Notes: a model not told the origin generated them from the letters alone. A DNA stretch of 32,435 nucleotides from Streptomyces sp. LS1784 (GCF_020103755.1 NZ_JAHSQD010000032.1:1-32435), one strand, 5' to 3'; positions 1 to 8,304 are shown, counted from the stretch's first letter. A program made the numbers and translations.

Positions 1-115
1 TCGCCGACGCCGTCCGGCCGCGCCCGCCGCCCCCGCTGCTCCGGTCCGCACCGCCAGACCGCCGGCCCCGTCCGGCCCGGCGGAGGGTGCTGCCGGACCT
101 GGTCGAGCGAGCACC

Positions 116-1174
116 TCACCCCGGGCGGGGGCGTCGTCCGAACCACCTGGCACGAGCCCGCCTGCCCGGCCTGGACCCGGCGGTGAAAGACGGCGAAGGG
201 GACGCCGGGCAGGGTCGCCGGATGCGCGACCAGCGCCACCGCACCGAGCCCGACCCGGCCCCCGGCCCCACCTCCGCCCGTGCGGGCGACAACGACCGAC
301 CGCTGTGGGTCGCGGCCCTCGCCGCCGTCGGCACCGACGTCGTCCAGGCCGGGGACGGCGGGTGTGTCCAGCCAACCGTACAGACCCCACGTCGGTGGTC
401 GGGGCGCCAGGTGGCGACCAGAGCGGCTGCCAGCAGTAGTTCGGCGATGTCGCCGCCGTAGTACATGATCTCGGCGCCTGCCTGGACCTGGTCGATGGGG
501 GCGTGGATGTTGGCCCAGAAGCCGCCGTACATCAGCTGGGAGATGACGGCGTGAGCGGCGATCGCGATGCCGAGGTAGACCAGCCGGGCGCGTACGCCCG
601 GCCGCGTGGGGGCGGGGTCGGGGCCGGCGATGACGTAGGCGAACAAGCATCCGGACAGCAGGAAGTGCGCGTGCATCAGCCAGTGTGCTGGGTGGCTGTT
701 CGTGGTCGCATTGTAGAGGGGGGTGAAGTAGAGGACCGCGAGGCTGCCCGCAGAAAGTGCCAGCGCGACCACCGGATGGGCGGCCACGCGGGCAGGCGGG
801 CTGTGCAGCACGGTGGTCAGCCACCGTCCCCGGGCCGTGGGCAGGGTGCGCAGGAGGAGGGTGACGGGGGCGGCCAGGACGAGCGCGAGCGGCGCGTACA
901 TGCCGATGAGCATGTGTTGGGTCATGTGCCCGCGGAAGTCTTGGTGTGCGAAGCGGGCCACGGGCGGCAGTAGCGCGGCGCCAAGTAGGGCGATACCGGT
1001 CAGGCACCATGCGGTCCGCCATCGGCTCCAGCCCAAAACCGGGTTGCGCCGGCGTGCCCGGTGAGCGAGCAGCAGGTAGGCGCCGGCGGCGGCCAGCAGG
1101 GCGAGGACGGGCAGCAGCCACTCCAGGAGGCCGCTGCCCGCGTCGTGCCCGTGTGCGGGCATGTCGTGGTCCAT
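116..1174 (-). CDS. CtaG/caa3-type cytochrome c oxidase assembly membrane protein
   Basis: Predicted polytopic membrane protein of the caa3-type cytochrome c oxidase assembly factor family (CtaG_caa3), thought to help mature heme-copper oxidase at the membrane. The 352-residue product begins MDHDMPAHGHDAG, a His-rich N-terminus. Hydrophobic segments follow, with family-typical pieces such as GHMTQHMLIGM, HWLMHAHFLLSG and MYYGGDIAELLLA. The ATG overlaps the stop of the upstream DUF2243 gene (TGATG), so the two are translationally coupled. The frame stays open upstream of this ATG, but that part is DUF2243 sequence read out of frame. The recognisable family sequence stops near residue 262 (VATWRPDH). 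The last 90 residues are Pro/Arg/Ser-rich and look like read-through after a lost stop or a frameshift, so the true C-terminus is doubtful. Confidence 0.82.
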   Translation of the reverse strand: MDHDMPAHGHDAGSGLLEWLLPVLALLAAAGAYLLLAHRARRRNPVLGWSRWRTAWCLTGIALLGAALLPPVARFAHQDFRGHMTQHMLIGMYAPLALVLAAPVTLLLRTLPTARGRWLTTVLHSPPARVAAHPVVALALSAGSLAVLYFTPLYNATTNSHPAHWLMHAHFLLSGCLFAYVIAGPDPAPTRPGVRARLVYLGIAIAAHAVISQLMYGGFWANIHAPIDQVQAGAEIMYYGGDIAELLLAAALVATWRPDHRRGVCTVGWTHPPSPAWTTSVPTAARAATHSGRSLSPARAEVGPGAGSGSVRWRWSRIRRPCPASPSPSFTAGSRPGRRARARWFGRRPRPG

Positions 1175-1734
1175 CAGGCTCGTCGGCCCTCGCGCGTGGT
1201 GGGGGAGTTGGGGTCGAAGGGCTGGCCACTGCGCTGGAGCAGGTAGCCGCCGGCGACCAGCAGGGCGCCCAGGACGAGGAAGCCGATGTCCCACCAGACC
1301 TGGCCGTCTCCGGCGTAGACGTGGTGGATGCCGAGGATGTGGTGGTCCAGGACGCCTTCGACGAGATTGAACAGGCCCCAGCCGACGAGCATCCAGCCCC
1401 ACAGCACCCGGGAGGTCCATACCCGCAGCCGGTTGTGGGTGACCCGCGAGTACAGGATGGCGAGGCCGAGGAGGACGGCCAGCCAGCACACGGTGTGGAA
1501 GATGCCGTCCCACAGGGTGTTCATCTCCAGGCCGGAGACGGTGTGGGGGTTGTAGTACTTGACGCCGATGTGGTCCTCGTTGGTGCTGGAGAGCATGTGG
1601 TGCCACTGCAGCAGTTGGTGCAGCAGGATGCCGTCGAGGAAGCCGCCCATCCCCACACCGAGCACGATGCCCGGCAGCCGGATACTCGCTGGTCGTGAGA
1701 GACCGGCTCGGGCCTCGTCCATCATGGTGGCCAT
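1174..1734 (-). CDS. DUF2243 family membrane protein
   Basis: Integral membrane protein of 186 residues matching DUF2243 by its signature pieces: GGFLDGILLHQLLQWHH near residue 30, NTLWDGIFHTVCW near residue 72 and NLVEGVLDHHILGIHHV near residue 122. Several His and Asp residues sit at membrane-segment edges, so a metal or heme link is possible but unproven. It is the first gene of a two-gene unit with the CtaG-like gene and overlaps it by one base. In actinobacteria DUF2243 and CtaG-like genes often occur together, which suggests a shared role in respiratory metal-centre assembly. The exact function is unknown. Confidence 0.85.
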   Translation of the reverse strand: MATMMDEARAGLSRPASIRLPGIVLGVGMGGFLDGILLHQLLQWHHMLSSTNEDHIGVKYYNPHTVSGLEMNTLWDGIFHTVCWLAVLLGLAILYSRVTHNRLRVWTSRVLWGWMLVGWGLFNLVEGVLDHHILGIHHVYAGDGQVWWDIGFLVLGALLVAGGYLLQRSGQPFDPNSPTTREGRRA

Positions 1735-1860
1735 CGCTCGTCTCCGCTCCTGGTTCTGGGTTGCCGGAAAAGTTCCTTCAGGGGGAGGTTCCCTTCCAGT
1801 TCGCTCTCACGCCGTGTGCGTCTCCGCCATCCGGCCCAGCTGTGCCCCGTGGAATCACCC

Positions 1861-2092
1861 CGCGTCGTCGGCGTCCAGGGACGCAGGGGCCGCATGCCGC
1901 CGGCAGGTCGGGGAGCTGCAAGGAGTACCGGCCGAACATGTTGATGTGGTGACGGACGAAGGGGGAGAGCTGGGCAGTGGCACCCCGCGTCGAGTAGCCG
2001 GCGAGGTCGGCCGGCTCGCCGAGGAGGGCCTGGTCCTCGGCGCTGTGGTGGCCGGAAAGAACGTCGTCCAGGGTGAGGTCGCCGCCTCCGCG
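1861..2092 (-). pseudogene. Tn3-family transposase C-terminal remnant (frameshifted)
   Basis: On the minus strand an open stretch reads LTLDDVLSG, then LSPFVRHHINMFGRYSLQL, then PDLP. After a one-base slip near 1903 it continues GGMRPLRPWTP. The order 'LSPxxxxHINxxGxY' followed shortly by 'LRPLR' is how Tn3-family transposases end. No upstream catalytic domain and no start codon are present, so only about the last 75 residues survive, with at least one frameshift. No terminal inverted repeat was recognised. This marks an old transposition or deletion event. Identification is from remembered family pattern. Confidence 0.55.
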
Positions 2093-2235
2093 TCATCCGC
2101 CGACCCCCCGGCCTGGGCCGCCCCTCTCCGCCCCCACCGCCGCATCCTCACCGCTCTCGACCAGCTGCGCCCCGGCACCGTGACGGCCATCGATGTCCGC
2201 GTCGGCCCCGCCCCTGTGATGCAGTACGCCCGGGG

Positions 2236-2325
2236 GTGTTCCTCACGTTCCTGCGCGCCAAGGCCGAAAGCGCCGGACGGGAAGTGATCGCCGTGGACCC
2301 CCGCAACACCTCCCGGACGTGCCCC
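2236..2325 (+). pseudogene. IS200/IS605-type TnpB (OrfB) fragment
   Basis: A 30-codon stretch reads FLRAKAESAGREVIAVDPRN followed by TSRTCP. This matches the TnpB/OrfB segment just before the C-terminal zinc finger, where the usual pattern is 'aGr.v..VdP.nTSr.Cs.CG'. The match stops at the first zinc-finger Cys-Pro, and the following bases code for nothing recognisable, so the element is broken exactly inside the finger. No RuvC-like catalytic residues upstream and no hairpin ends of an IS200/IS605 element are seen. Inactive relic. Confidence 0.6.
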
Positions 2326-2751
2326 GCAACCCCGTCGACAACGTGGCGGTCAATGCGTGGATGGCCGGCCACATCCACGGTGAGGACGGATGTGACGGGT
2401 GCGAGGGCAGTCGCGGACCCTCCGGCCACGGCCGGAATGACCGGGTGAAGCAGATCACGGGGCTGCCCCCTGACATCACCAAGTGGTTCGACCGGGACCA
2501 GTGGAATGCTGCGCTCCACGACAGCGGCTTCAGCGTCCAGCGGCGCTGACTACGAAACGGGAGAAGGCCCGGCATTGCCGGCCAGCGCGGTCCGCAGCCG
2601 GCCGGGGCCCAGGCGGGCCCCGGTTCGGCGCGCCGGGGAGCACAGCAGTGCCTGGCGGCCAGGGCCGCCGGGCACGTCTCCGGCTTCATTTCTCCTGCTG
2701 CTGCGCGATCAGAGCGGGCGGGGCCGCGAGCCCGGGTCGATGCCGGTCCGG
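2326..2751. other. Gene-free stretch with an unassigned coding scrap
   Basis: About 425 bases without a complete gene. The plus frame ending at 2549 finishes ITKWFDRDQWNAALHDSGFS plus a few residues. This resembles the C-terminal tail of class I methyltransferases (W-F/D-x-x-x-W...L..aGF.V) but is too short to assign. From 2550 to 2751 I see nothing beyond the 3' flank of the minus-strand secreted protein gene. Confidence 0.3.
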
Positions 2752-3249
2752 TCAGGGAGTGTTGCCGTGGACCGTCGTGCGGCCGGGGTAGTGGGTCGCC
2801 AGGTAGGTGCGGGCCGCGGTGAGGTCGCCGACGACGCCGACGGTGGTGCGGCCGTCCGGCGCGGCGCCGGTCTGGAAGACCGCGAAGCCGGGCTGATTGA
2901 GTGCCTGGAGGTCGCCTTCGAGCTGGTAGTCGTGGCCGCGTCGAAAGACGAGGTCGGAGGTGATGTGGCCGCGCACGACCCGTGTCCGACCTGGGAAGCG
3001 CTGGTCGAGGGCGCGGCGGGCGTCGTTGAGGTCGCCGATCACTTCGACGGTCTGCACCCTGTCACCGGGGTGGGCACCGACGGTGTCCACGTGCCAGGTG
3101 GCCGGGCCGACGCCGGCGTTGTAGATGGCCTGCTGGAGGTCGGCCAGCGACTGCCCCCGCGGTCCGGCGGGCTGGGCGGCGGCCGCGCCGCATGCGACGG
3201 CCAGGACGGAGACGGTGACCAGGAGCCGGCCGGTGAGTGCAACGTCCAC
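2752..3249 (-). CDS. Small secreted protein with an internal duplication, next to a protease
   Basis: Predicted exported protein of 165 residues. Residues 1-26 form a Sec-type signal peptide: an Arg, a hydrophobic run LLVTVSVLAVA, then an Ala-rich cleavage region. The mature part contains two similar units. Residues about 62-94 and 133-162 both follow 'GD/GR...V..V.GDL..AR..L...(F/Y)PGRT.V..G'. A weaker third GDL unit lies near residue 112. The gene starts 23 bases after the stop of the upstream S1 protease and is probably co-transcribed with it. The repeat also resembles a segment of that protease's pro-region (GRLTLYWHGD...), so it may bind or inhibit the protease, or act as a detached pro-domain. 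That is inference, and no named family was recognised. Confidence 0.7.
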   Translation of the reverse strand: MDVALTGRLLVTVSVLAVACGAAAAQPAGPRGQSLADLQQAIYNAGVGPATWHVDTVGAHPGDRVQTVEVIGDLNDARRALDQRFPGRTRVVRGHITSDLVFRRGHDYQLEGDLQALNQPGFAVFQTGAAPDGRTTVGVVGDLTAARTYLATHYPGRTTVHGNTP

Positions 3250-3272
3250 GGGCGTGCCCTTCTTTCATGCTG

Positions 3273-4520
3273 TCAGGCGATGGAGAGGCCGAACTTGTCG
3301 ACGACCGGCGAGATCGGGGTGTACAGGAGGGTGTCGTAGCAGGTTGTCCGGACAGCTGTGTCCCCGCAAACAATCCTGTTGCCACCACCGGCAACGGCGA
3401 TGCCTCTGGCCTGCATGTCCTCACCGCCGTTGATGCTGGCGAAGACCGGCCCGCCGCTGTCTCCCTGGGCCACGGCGATGGTGCTGTCGTCGGTGCGCTC
3501 GGCGATGTCCATGTCGGTGTGCCAGGTGCCCTCGACGTTGGCGGCGTACTCGGTTTTGGTGATCTTCAGACCGCAGTGCACGCCGGACATGGCCCCGCTG
3601 TCACACACCAGTCCTCCGACGTTGTTGTGCCCGGCGCCGAAGGTCCGCTTGGAGTAGCCCGACGCGTTGTTCCAGGCGCCGTCGTAGAAACGCCCGGACG
3701 GAGTGCCGTTGACATTGATCACGGCCACGTCGAGAGCGGTGTCCGCATCGGAGACCGAGCCGATGACGGCCCCTGTGCCGGTCTTGTAGGTGCCGGAAGT
3801 GCCGCAGTGCGCGGCGGTGAGCAGGACGGCGGTCTTGCCGCGCCAGGCACCGAACCCGCTGCTGCAGAACGCGTTGGCGGGGGAGGTGAGTTCGGCGCCG
3901 GCGCTCCAGGGGTTGGCGTCGCTGTGGCGGGTCGCCGTGGCAGTGGGAGCGGCGGCCGGGGCAGCGTCGACGGGGACACCCGCGAGCTCGGCAGCGCGAG
4001 CGGCGACTTGCTCGCGCGCGCGAGCACCGTCCCGATGTGCAGTGCCCGGGGTGTAGCCGACAACCAGCCCGGTCCCGTCCGCCGTAGGCCCGGCCGAGTT
4101 CCACACCGCGCCCGCGTCGCCGCGCACCGCGGCCGCCACGAGCCGGTCCCGCGCCTCGCGCAGCTGCCGCAGGGTGTAGGGCGCCCGCCGGACCGTGGCC
4201 GTGACCCCCGGCGGGGTGTGCGCCAGCAGGTCGGTGACGCGCTCGGGCACGTCCCCGTGCCAGTACAACGTCAGTCGACCCTCCTGCGGGTCGACAATGT
4301 GCCCGGCGTAGCCCGGGACCTGCGCGCGCCGGTGCTCGGGCACCCCGAGAGCGGCGTCGGCAAGCCGGTCGAGCACCACCTGACGCCAGAGCACCTCAGG
4401 GGCCACGACGCCGGCTGTGCGGCGCGTGCCGAGTGCGGGCGACGCCGTCGCCGCTCGGGCCGGCACCGCGGTGAGAAGGGCGAGCAGGGCCCCGACAGCG
4501 GCCGTCCTGCTGGTTCGCAT
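3273..4520 (-). CDS. Secreted trypsin-like serine protease (S1 family) with pro-region
   Basis: Extracellular serine endopeptidase of 415 residues. The ATG at 4520 (MRTSR) is preferred over an in-frame ATG seven codons upstream because it directly precedes the signal peptide: twin Arg-like start, hydrophobic core, ARA-AT cleavage near residue 24. A pro-region follows to about residue 200. The catalytic domain then shows the His site LLTAAHC (His near 238), an Asp in DTALDVAVINV (Asp near 264) and the Ser site AVAQGDSGGPVF (Ser near 355). Cysteines around these motifs could form the usual disulfides. It is longer than streptogrisins (about 300 residues) because of the pro-region. The repeat-bearing 165-residue secreted protein lies directly downstream in the same direction. 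Confidence 0.88.
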   Translation of the reverse strand: MRTSRTAAVGALLALLTAVPARAATASPALGTRRTAGVVAPEVLWRQVVLDRLADAALGVPEHRRAQVPGYAGHIVDPQEGRLTLYWHGDVPERVTDLLAHTPPGVTATVRRAPYTLRQLREARDRLVAAAVRGDAGAVWNSAGPTADGTGLVVGYTPGTAHRDGARAREQVAARAAELAGVPVDAAPAAAPTATATRHSDANPWSAGAELTSPANAFCSSGFGAWRGKTAVLLTAAHCGTSGTYKTGTGAVIGSVSDADTALDVAVINVNGTPSGRFYDGAWNNASGYSKRTFGAGHNNVGGLVCDSGAMSGVHCGLKITKTEYAANVEGTWHTDMDIAERTDDSTIAVAQGDSGGPVFASINGGEDMQARGIAVAGGGNRIVCGDTAVRTTCYDTLLYTPISPVVDKFGLSIA

Positions 4521-5118
4521 CCGCCCAGTACCCCACAACACGGGTCAGCGGCACCAGCTGCTGGGCCCCGTGTCACCCGCATGAGCGACCCGGCCCGCCC
4601 ACGATAGACGGCGTGTGGAAGCAGCAGGGGCCGGGCGGGCCGCGGCTACCGGCTGCCGGTCGAAGCGGGGGGCGAGACCGTGTCGGTGGTGTCCGGCTCC
4701 AGGGTGACCGTGACGTAGGTCGGTGCCGGAGTGGTCAGTTGCGGACCCGCGGCATGAAAACAGCAGCTCATCACCGCGGGATCGCCCACGCGCTGAGCCG
4801 GCCGCGTCAGCCCAGCCGGAGCCGCCACCCGCCGCCGCGCTCCTTCGGCGGGCCGGCCGCGACCTCACCCAGCGCCCGCTCCTCCTGCACGGCGAGCTGC
4901 GCACGCTGGTCGTCGGTGAACTGCACGACCAGGTCCAGCGCGCGGCGTTGGTCCACATGCTGGCGACATCGGCCATGGCTGCGCCCAGCACGGGTCACAA
5001 ATGGCCTGCGTGAGGGCGGAGATGTCCGTGCTGCTGGCCTGTTCGCCTGCCGTGCTGCGGAGGGATGCCTCGGGCGGCCACCCCGGTTTGTTCGGAACGA
5101 GCCGTAGTGGAGCTGTAT
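4521..5118. other. Intergenic stretch between protease and membrane protein
   Basis: About 600 bases with no intact gene. It should hold the protease promoter on the minus strand, but no clear -35/-10 pair was found. A decayed minus-strand coding piece lies at 4807-4976 (listed separately). A second minus frame ending at 4646 finishes PTYVTVTLEPDTTDTVSPP and also looks once-coding, but it is too short to name. Confidence 0.35.
4807..4976 (-). pseudogene. Short decayed coding fragment, unknown
   Basis: On the minus strand ATG GCC GAT GTC GCC starts a frame with strongly G/C-ending codons. After a one-base slip near 4960 the adjacent frame continues DLVVQFTDDQRAQLAVQEER and ends WRLRLG-stop at 4807, again with strongly G/C-ending codons. 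The simplest reading is a protein of about 57 residues with one frameshift. An unbroken alternative of 63 codons starts at GTG 4998, but its first codons are atypical. No family was recognised. Confidence 0.35.
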
Positions 5119-5147
5119 TTGACCGACCGGGGCCTGATGGCCATTGT
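5119..5147 (+). promoter_or_regulatory. Candidate sigma-A-like promoter, leaderless start
   Basis: TTGACC at 5119-5124 and CATTGT at 5142-5147 are separated by 17 bases. The -10 ends seven bases before the ATG at 5155, so transcription would begin at or next to the start codon, giving a leaderless mRNA, which is common in actinobacteria. No ribosome binding site is visible before this ATG, in agreement. Confidence 0.45.
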
Positions 5148-5154
5148 TTGCCCC

Positions 5155-5898
5155 ATGTCGAATATCAGTACGGGTGGTTCTCCGTCACTCGCTGTCGAGG
5201 AGGGTGGCTCGCAGGCCGCCGACGAGAGCGCCGCGGACCGCTTGAAGGCCCGTTGGGCCGAGCCGGCCGCGCCCGTGCCGCCCTGGTGGAAGCGTGTACG
5301 GCGGGCGACGTGGATCAAAGCGGGTGGTGGGGCAGCGTGCGTGCTCCTGGTCGCGGGGGTGCTGGCGACGAGGCCCGGGCAGGACGACCTGAAGCGCTAC
5401 CGACTGGATCCGCCGCAGACCATCGGTGAGCTGACCCGTGAACCGGACAGCGGCGGGCGCTACGCGCTGCTGGACCAGGAGCTGTTCCCGAACCTTCCCA
5501 CAAAAGTCCGTTACCGGGAACACTTCGTGACCGGCTACAGCCTGCCCGGCAGCGACGAGCCGGACTTCCTGGTGGTCGGCGCCACGGGCTCCTTCGCGAG
5601 CCCGGTCGGAGAGCTGGATCGCCTCCTGGGCGGCGCGGACCCCAAGGACGACCCGGTACCCGAGCACGGGTCCTCGCCGGCCGGGTACACGGTGTTCCCG
5701 CCAGGCCCGCTGGGCGGCTACCTCAAGTGTGCGGGCAACAAGAAGGGGCTGGTGCCGGCCTGCGCCTGGGCCGACCAGAGCGGGACCACCATCGGGAGCG
5801 TTGCGGACTACCGCAGCGGTGCCAACACGGACGACCTGCCGTCTCTCGCCGAGCGCGCCAGAACTGTGCGCGAGGCGATGACGCATCAGGAGAAGTAG
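5155..5898 (+). CDS. Single-pass membrane-anchored protein of unknown function
   Basis: Product of 247 residues starting MSNISTGGSP. Residues 1-50 are polar and probably cytoplasmic. A basic stretch WWKRVRRATWIKAGG leads into one membrane segment (AACVLLVAGVLA, about residues 62-75), and the remaining 170 residues would face outside. The outer part has the aspect of a streptomycete lipoprotein-like sensor or adhesion domain. It contains two Cys residues (LKCAGNKKG and PACAWADQ) that could pair as a disulfide, and ends AMTHQEK. I do not recognise a named family. The start is supported by the promoter at 5119-5147. In-frame ATGs at 5137 and 5065 are less likely because they would fall in or before that promoter. 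Confidence 0.7.
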   Translation: MSNISTGGSPSLAVEEGGSQAADESAADRLKARWAEPAAPVPPWWKRVRRATWIKAGGGAACVLLVAGVLATRPGQDDLKRYRLDPPQTIGELTREPDSGGRYALLDQELFPNLPTKVRYREHFVTGYSLPGSDEPDFLVVGATGSFASPVGELDRLLGGADPKDDPVPEHGSSPAGYTVFPPGPLGGYLKCAGNKKGLVPACAWADQSGTTIGSVADYRSGANTDDLPSLAERARTVREAMTHQEK

Positions 5899-5942
5899 CG
5901 CGTGCGCGTGGGCCATTTTCACGAATCCTCATCACTGTGCCG

Positions 5943-5971
5943 CCCCACCTCCGACAGCGGGGGAGGTGGGG
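5943..5971. terminator. Hairpin between convergent genes
   Basis: Perfect 10-bp stem CCCCACCTCC / GGAGGTGGGG with a 9-base loop, lying between the plus gene ending at 5898 and the minus gene ending at 6025. Position and symmetry suit a bidirectional terminator. There is no U-tract, as is usual in high-GC actinobacteria. Confidence 0.65.
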
Positions 5972-6024
5972 TGGCGATGAGAGTGTGCGATCAGAGCCAG
6001 TCGAGTCCGAGCGCGGCGGCCTGG

Positions 6025-7368
6025 TCATCGGACCTGTTCCAGCGGGTACCCCTGGGCCAGAGCGGCCTTGCGGAAGGCGGCGAGCCGTTCGGCGGGGACG
6101 GCGAAATGGCGCTCCCCCAGCCGGGTCACGAGGGTACGCAGGCGCCGGTCCCCGGCCAGGAGAGCGGCGACGGCACCGTCCGCGCATTCGATCAGGTGGA
6201 CCGGGCCGGTGTCGCGGACCTGGCCGAGGCGGCGAGCGGCGTCGTCCAGGAGCGTCGTGACGGTCTGCGGCAGCGGATGCCGGCTTGCCGACTCCAGGTA
6301 GCGACGCAGTTCGGTGAGGTCGCGTCCGGCGTCGGCGGCTTTGAGCAGGGAGCGGTGGGTGAGGCTCCAGACACGGTCGCTGGTCTTGTCTGCGAAGGCG
6401 TCCAGAAGCAGGGCGTCGCCGGGGGCCAGTCCGTCGAGGGCGGCGATGTCGTGGTTCGGCAGGACGGTGATCCGGCCGGCCGGGGTTGCCGGTTGGGGCT
6501 TGGGGCTGGGGGTGTAGGTGGCCGCTTGATCGGTGGCGTAGGCGCCGAGTGGGTTGAGGCGCAGGGCGAGCAGGCCGTCGTAGCGGCTGAGTTGGTCGAG
6601 GTAGTCGCCGCCCCAGTTGTGCTGGTAGTCGGTGCGGGCTCCGGTGGGCGGGACGTAGTCGATGTCGATCAGGCCGAGGACGGCCGCGTACTCGAAGAGC
6701 ACGGCGAGCGTGTAGCGTCCTTGGAGCAGTGACCAGTCGTGGTGGCCGTCGTAGCCGAGGCTTCCGTACTGGGGGTCTTCCAGGTACAGCTTCCACTGGG
6801 CGCGTTCGGTTCGGGTGATGACGGGGTCCTGGCCGGCTCGGCGCATTTGGGCGAACAGGTCGTCCATGGCGATCCACTGGCCGGTTGTGCGGGCGGCGAG
6901 CGCCTGGCCGACGAGCTCGCGGCGCGGTCGGACGGCGGTGAGCACGTTCGCGGCGCGCTGGCCCTTGATCTCCTCGATCCGGGAGAACTCGTCCAGCAGG
7001 GTGTTCTTCAGCCAGCGGTGCCACAGGGCGGCGATGGTCTCGTGCGCGGGCTTGGCGAGGGCGGTGCGACCACGCGGGGTGAGCGTGAGCCTGCCGGAGG
7101 CGAGGGTCGCCAGGCCACCGGCCTGGAGGAGTAGCGGCCAGGCGAAGGCGGCGATGGCCTCGTGCTCGTAGAAGTCGCCGCCGTCGAGGACCTCGACGAT
7201 CGCGGCGACGGCGGCCGCGCTCGGCCTGCGGGTCTTCTCGCTGCAGCGCAGCTTGCCCGTCGCGCACAGCTGGAGCACTGTGGCCAGGTTGGCCTGCGCC
7301 TCGTGCTCGGTGACACGGATCCGGCGCTCCTTCTCCTGCCGGTCCTCGAGCTGGTGGTCGATGCTCAC
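6025..7368 (-). CDS. Helicase-associated (XPB/Ssl2 N-terminal-like) domain protein
   Basis: Soluble protein of 447 residues carrying the domain annotated in databases as 'helicase conserved C-terminal / XPB-Ssl2 N-terminal' (Helicase_C_3). The best anchor is ITVLPNHDIAAL near residue 298, followed by LLLDAFADKTSDRVWSLTHR and further helices with TVTTLLDDAARRLGQV. The C-terminal unit VHLIECADGAVAALLAGD to FRKAALAQGYPL is family-typical. There is no Walker A or DEAH motif, so it is not itself a helicase. Its N-terminal half looks winged-helix-like. The start ATG overlaps the end of the upstream gene by four bases (ATGA), so the two are one operon and probably one functional unit. The role is unknown, with DNA binding plausible. 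Confidence 0.72.
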   Translation of the reverse strand: MSIDHQLEDRQEKERRIRVTEHEAQANLATVLQLCATGKLRCSEKTRRPSAAAVAAIVEVLDGGDFYEHEAIAAFAWPLLLQAGGLATLASGRLTLTPRGRTALAKPAHETIAALWHRWLKNTLLDEFSRIEEIKGQRAANVLTAVRPRRELVGQALAARTTGQWIAMDDLFAQMRRAGQDPVITRTERAQWKLYLEDPQYGSLGYDGHHDWSLLQGRYTLAVLFEYAAVLGLIDIDYVPPTGARTDYQHNWGGDYLDQLSRYDGLLALRLNPLGAYATDQAATYTPSPKPQPATPAGRITVLPNHDIAALDGLAPGDALLLDAFADKTSDRVWSLTHRSLLKAADAGRDLTELRRYLESASRHPLPQTVTTLLDDAARRLGQVRDTGPVHLIECADGAVAALLAGDRRLRTLVTRLGERHFAVPAERLAAFRKAALAQGYPLEQVR

Positions 7369-8117
7369 AGCTGTCCCATCGCCACGGTGTAGTGGAAGCC
7401 GTCCGGGCCGCAGGACTGCTCCAGGGTGCGGACGATGTGCCGGGCGTCGTCGTACGGGCCGGAGGCGTAGAACGGCTTCCCCCCGCGGCCGAAGACGATC
7501 GCGGGCTCATCGCCTCGCACAGGCCCGAGGTAAGGGGCGGTGTTCGCAAAGCCCGGTGCGGGCGTGAAACCGAGGGAACGCGCGTACGCGACCGCACCGT
7601 GGACGATCGTGCGGGCCTGGTCGAGCTCGATGCTCAACGGCGGCTGGTCGAAGGCCGAGTAGTACCGGCGCAGGTACGAAAGGAGTGAGCCGGCTCCGAT
7701 GACCTCCGGCTCGACGGTGTTCTTGACGCCCAGGCAGTAGACGTCGACCAGGAACCCGCACACCGTCAATCTGCTGGCACGCTCCTGACGGGCCACCAGC
7801 ACCTGGGCGAACCCGCTGGTCTCCGTATCGTCGGAGGCCTGGGGGTACCCCCGGCCGGAGGCTGGGGGAGGGTCGGCCTCCGCCCACGCGGGTACGGCGG
7901 CCAGCCCCAGGCCGGCGCTCCAGCCCGCGTTCACCCAGCACCCGACCACCGGCCGATCGGCCGGGGCCGTCCCTGCCGTCCGGCACTCGGCCACCTGTCG
8001 CAGCAACGCACTCGCCTGCGCAGGGCGCAGGCCGAGCGCCCTCGCGATCTGCTTCGGCCCGCTCCCCGCCGCCCGCAGCTCCAAGACCCTGGCCAGGACG
8101 TCATCGTTCTCCATCAT
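7365..8117 (-). CDS. HTH-containing protein of unknown function, partner of the helicase-domain protein
   Basis: Product of 250 residues. The start is one of two adjacent ATGs (8117 or 8114) giving M-MENDDVLAR. Residues about 5-45 (VLELRAAGSGPKQIARALGL, then RPAQASALL) form a helix-turn-helix of the kind that recognises DNA in resolvases and regulators. The rest includes LTVCGFLVDVYCLGVKNTVE and RYYSAFDQPPLSIELDQA, a combination I have seen only in unassigned actinobacterial proteins. It lies upstream of the helicase-associated-domain gene and overlaps it by four bases, so the two products likely act together. A palindromic ccccggccggaggctggggg-like run around 7843-7868 sits within the coding sequence. 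No enzymatic motif was identified. Confidence 0.65.
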   Translation of the reverse strand: MMENDDVLARVLELRAAGSGPKQIARALGLRPAQASALLRQVAECRTAGTAPADRPVVGCWVNAGWSAGLGLAAVPAWAEADPPPASGRGYPQASDDTETSGFAQVLVARQERASRLTVCGFLVDVYCLGVKNTVEPEVIGAGSLLSYLRRYYSAFDQPPLSIELDQARTIVHGAVAYARSLGFTPAPGFANTAPYLGPVRGDEPAIVFGRGGKPFYASGPYDDARHIVRTLEQSCGPDGFHYTVAMGQL

Positions 8118-8304
8118 CCGGGCATTGTCCACCAGCCCCGGACACCGGAGACACCCGCCCATGACCGTTCGACCCCAACGGCTGGCGCATGCGCCAAACG
8201 GCCGCCGTCGACGTGGCAGTGCCGCTATGCTGGGGCGTTCCAGGGCTGGCGTCCGCCACGATCGGGTCCACCCGACCGCTCACCTCAACCCGACTACGTC
8301 ACCT

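Noticed and set aside
1175-1606. Upstream extension of the CtaG-like frame by 144 codons
   Set aside because: It lies over the DUF2243 gene in another frame, is Pro/Arg/His-rich, and the ATG at 1174 overlaps the DUF2243 stop in the normal coupled way.
3237-4607. 456-codon plus-strand frame opposite the protease
   Set aside because: Antisense of a gene with intact catalytic motifs. Valine/glycine-rich composition is the usual artefact of high-GC coding DNA.
4998-4998. GTG start for a 63-codon minus-strand gene
   Set aside because: Its first dozen codons have poor third-position GC, while the other frame there is good. A frameshifted older gene explains the pattern better.
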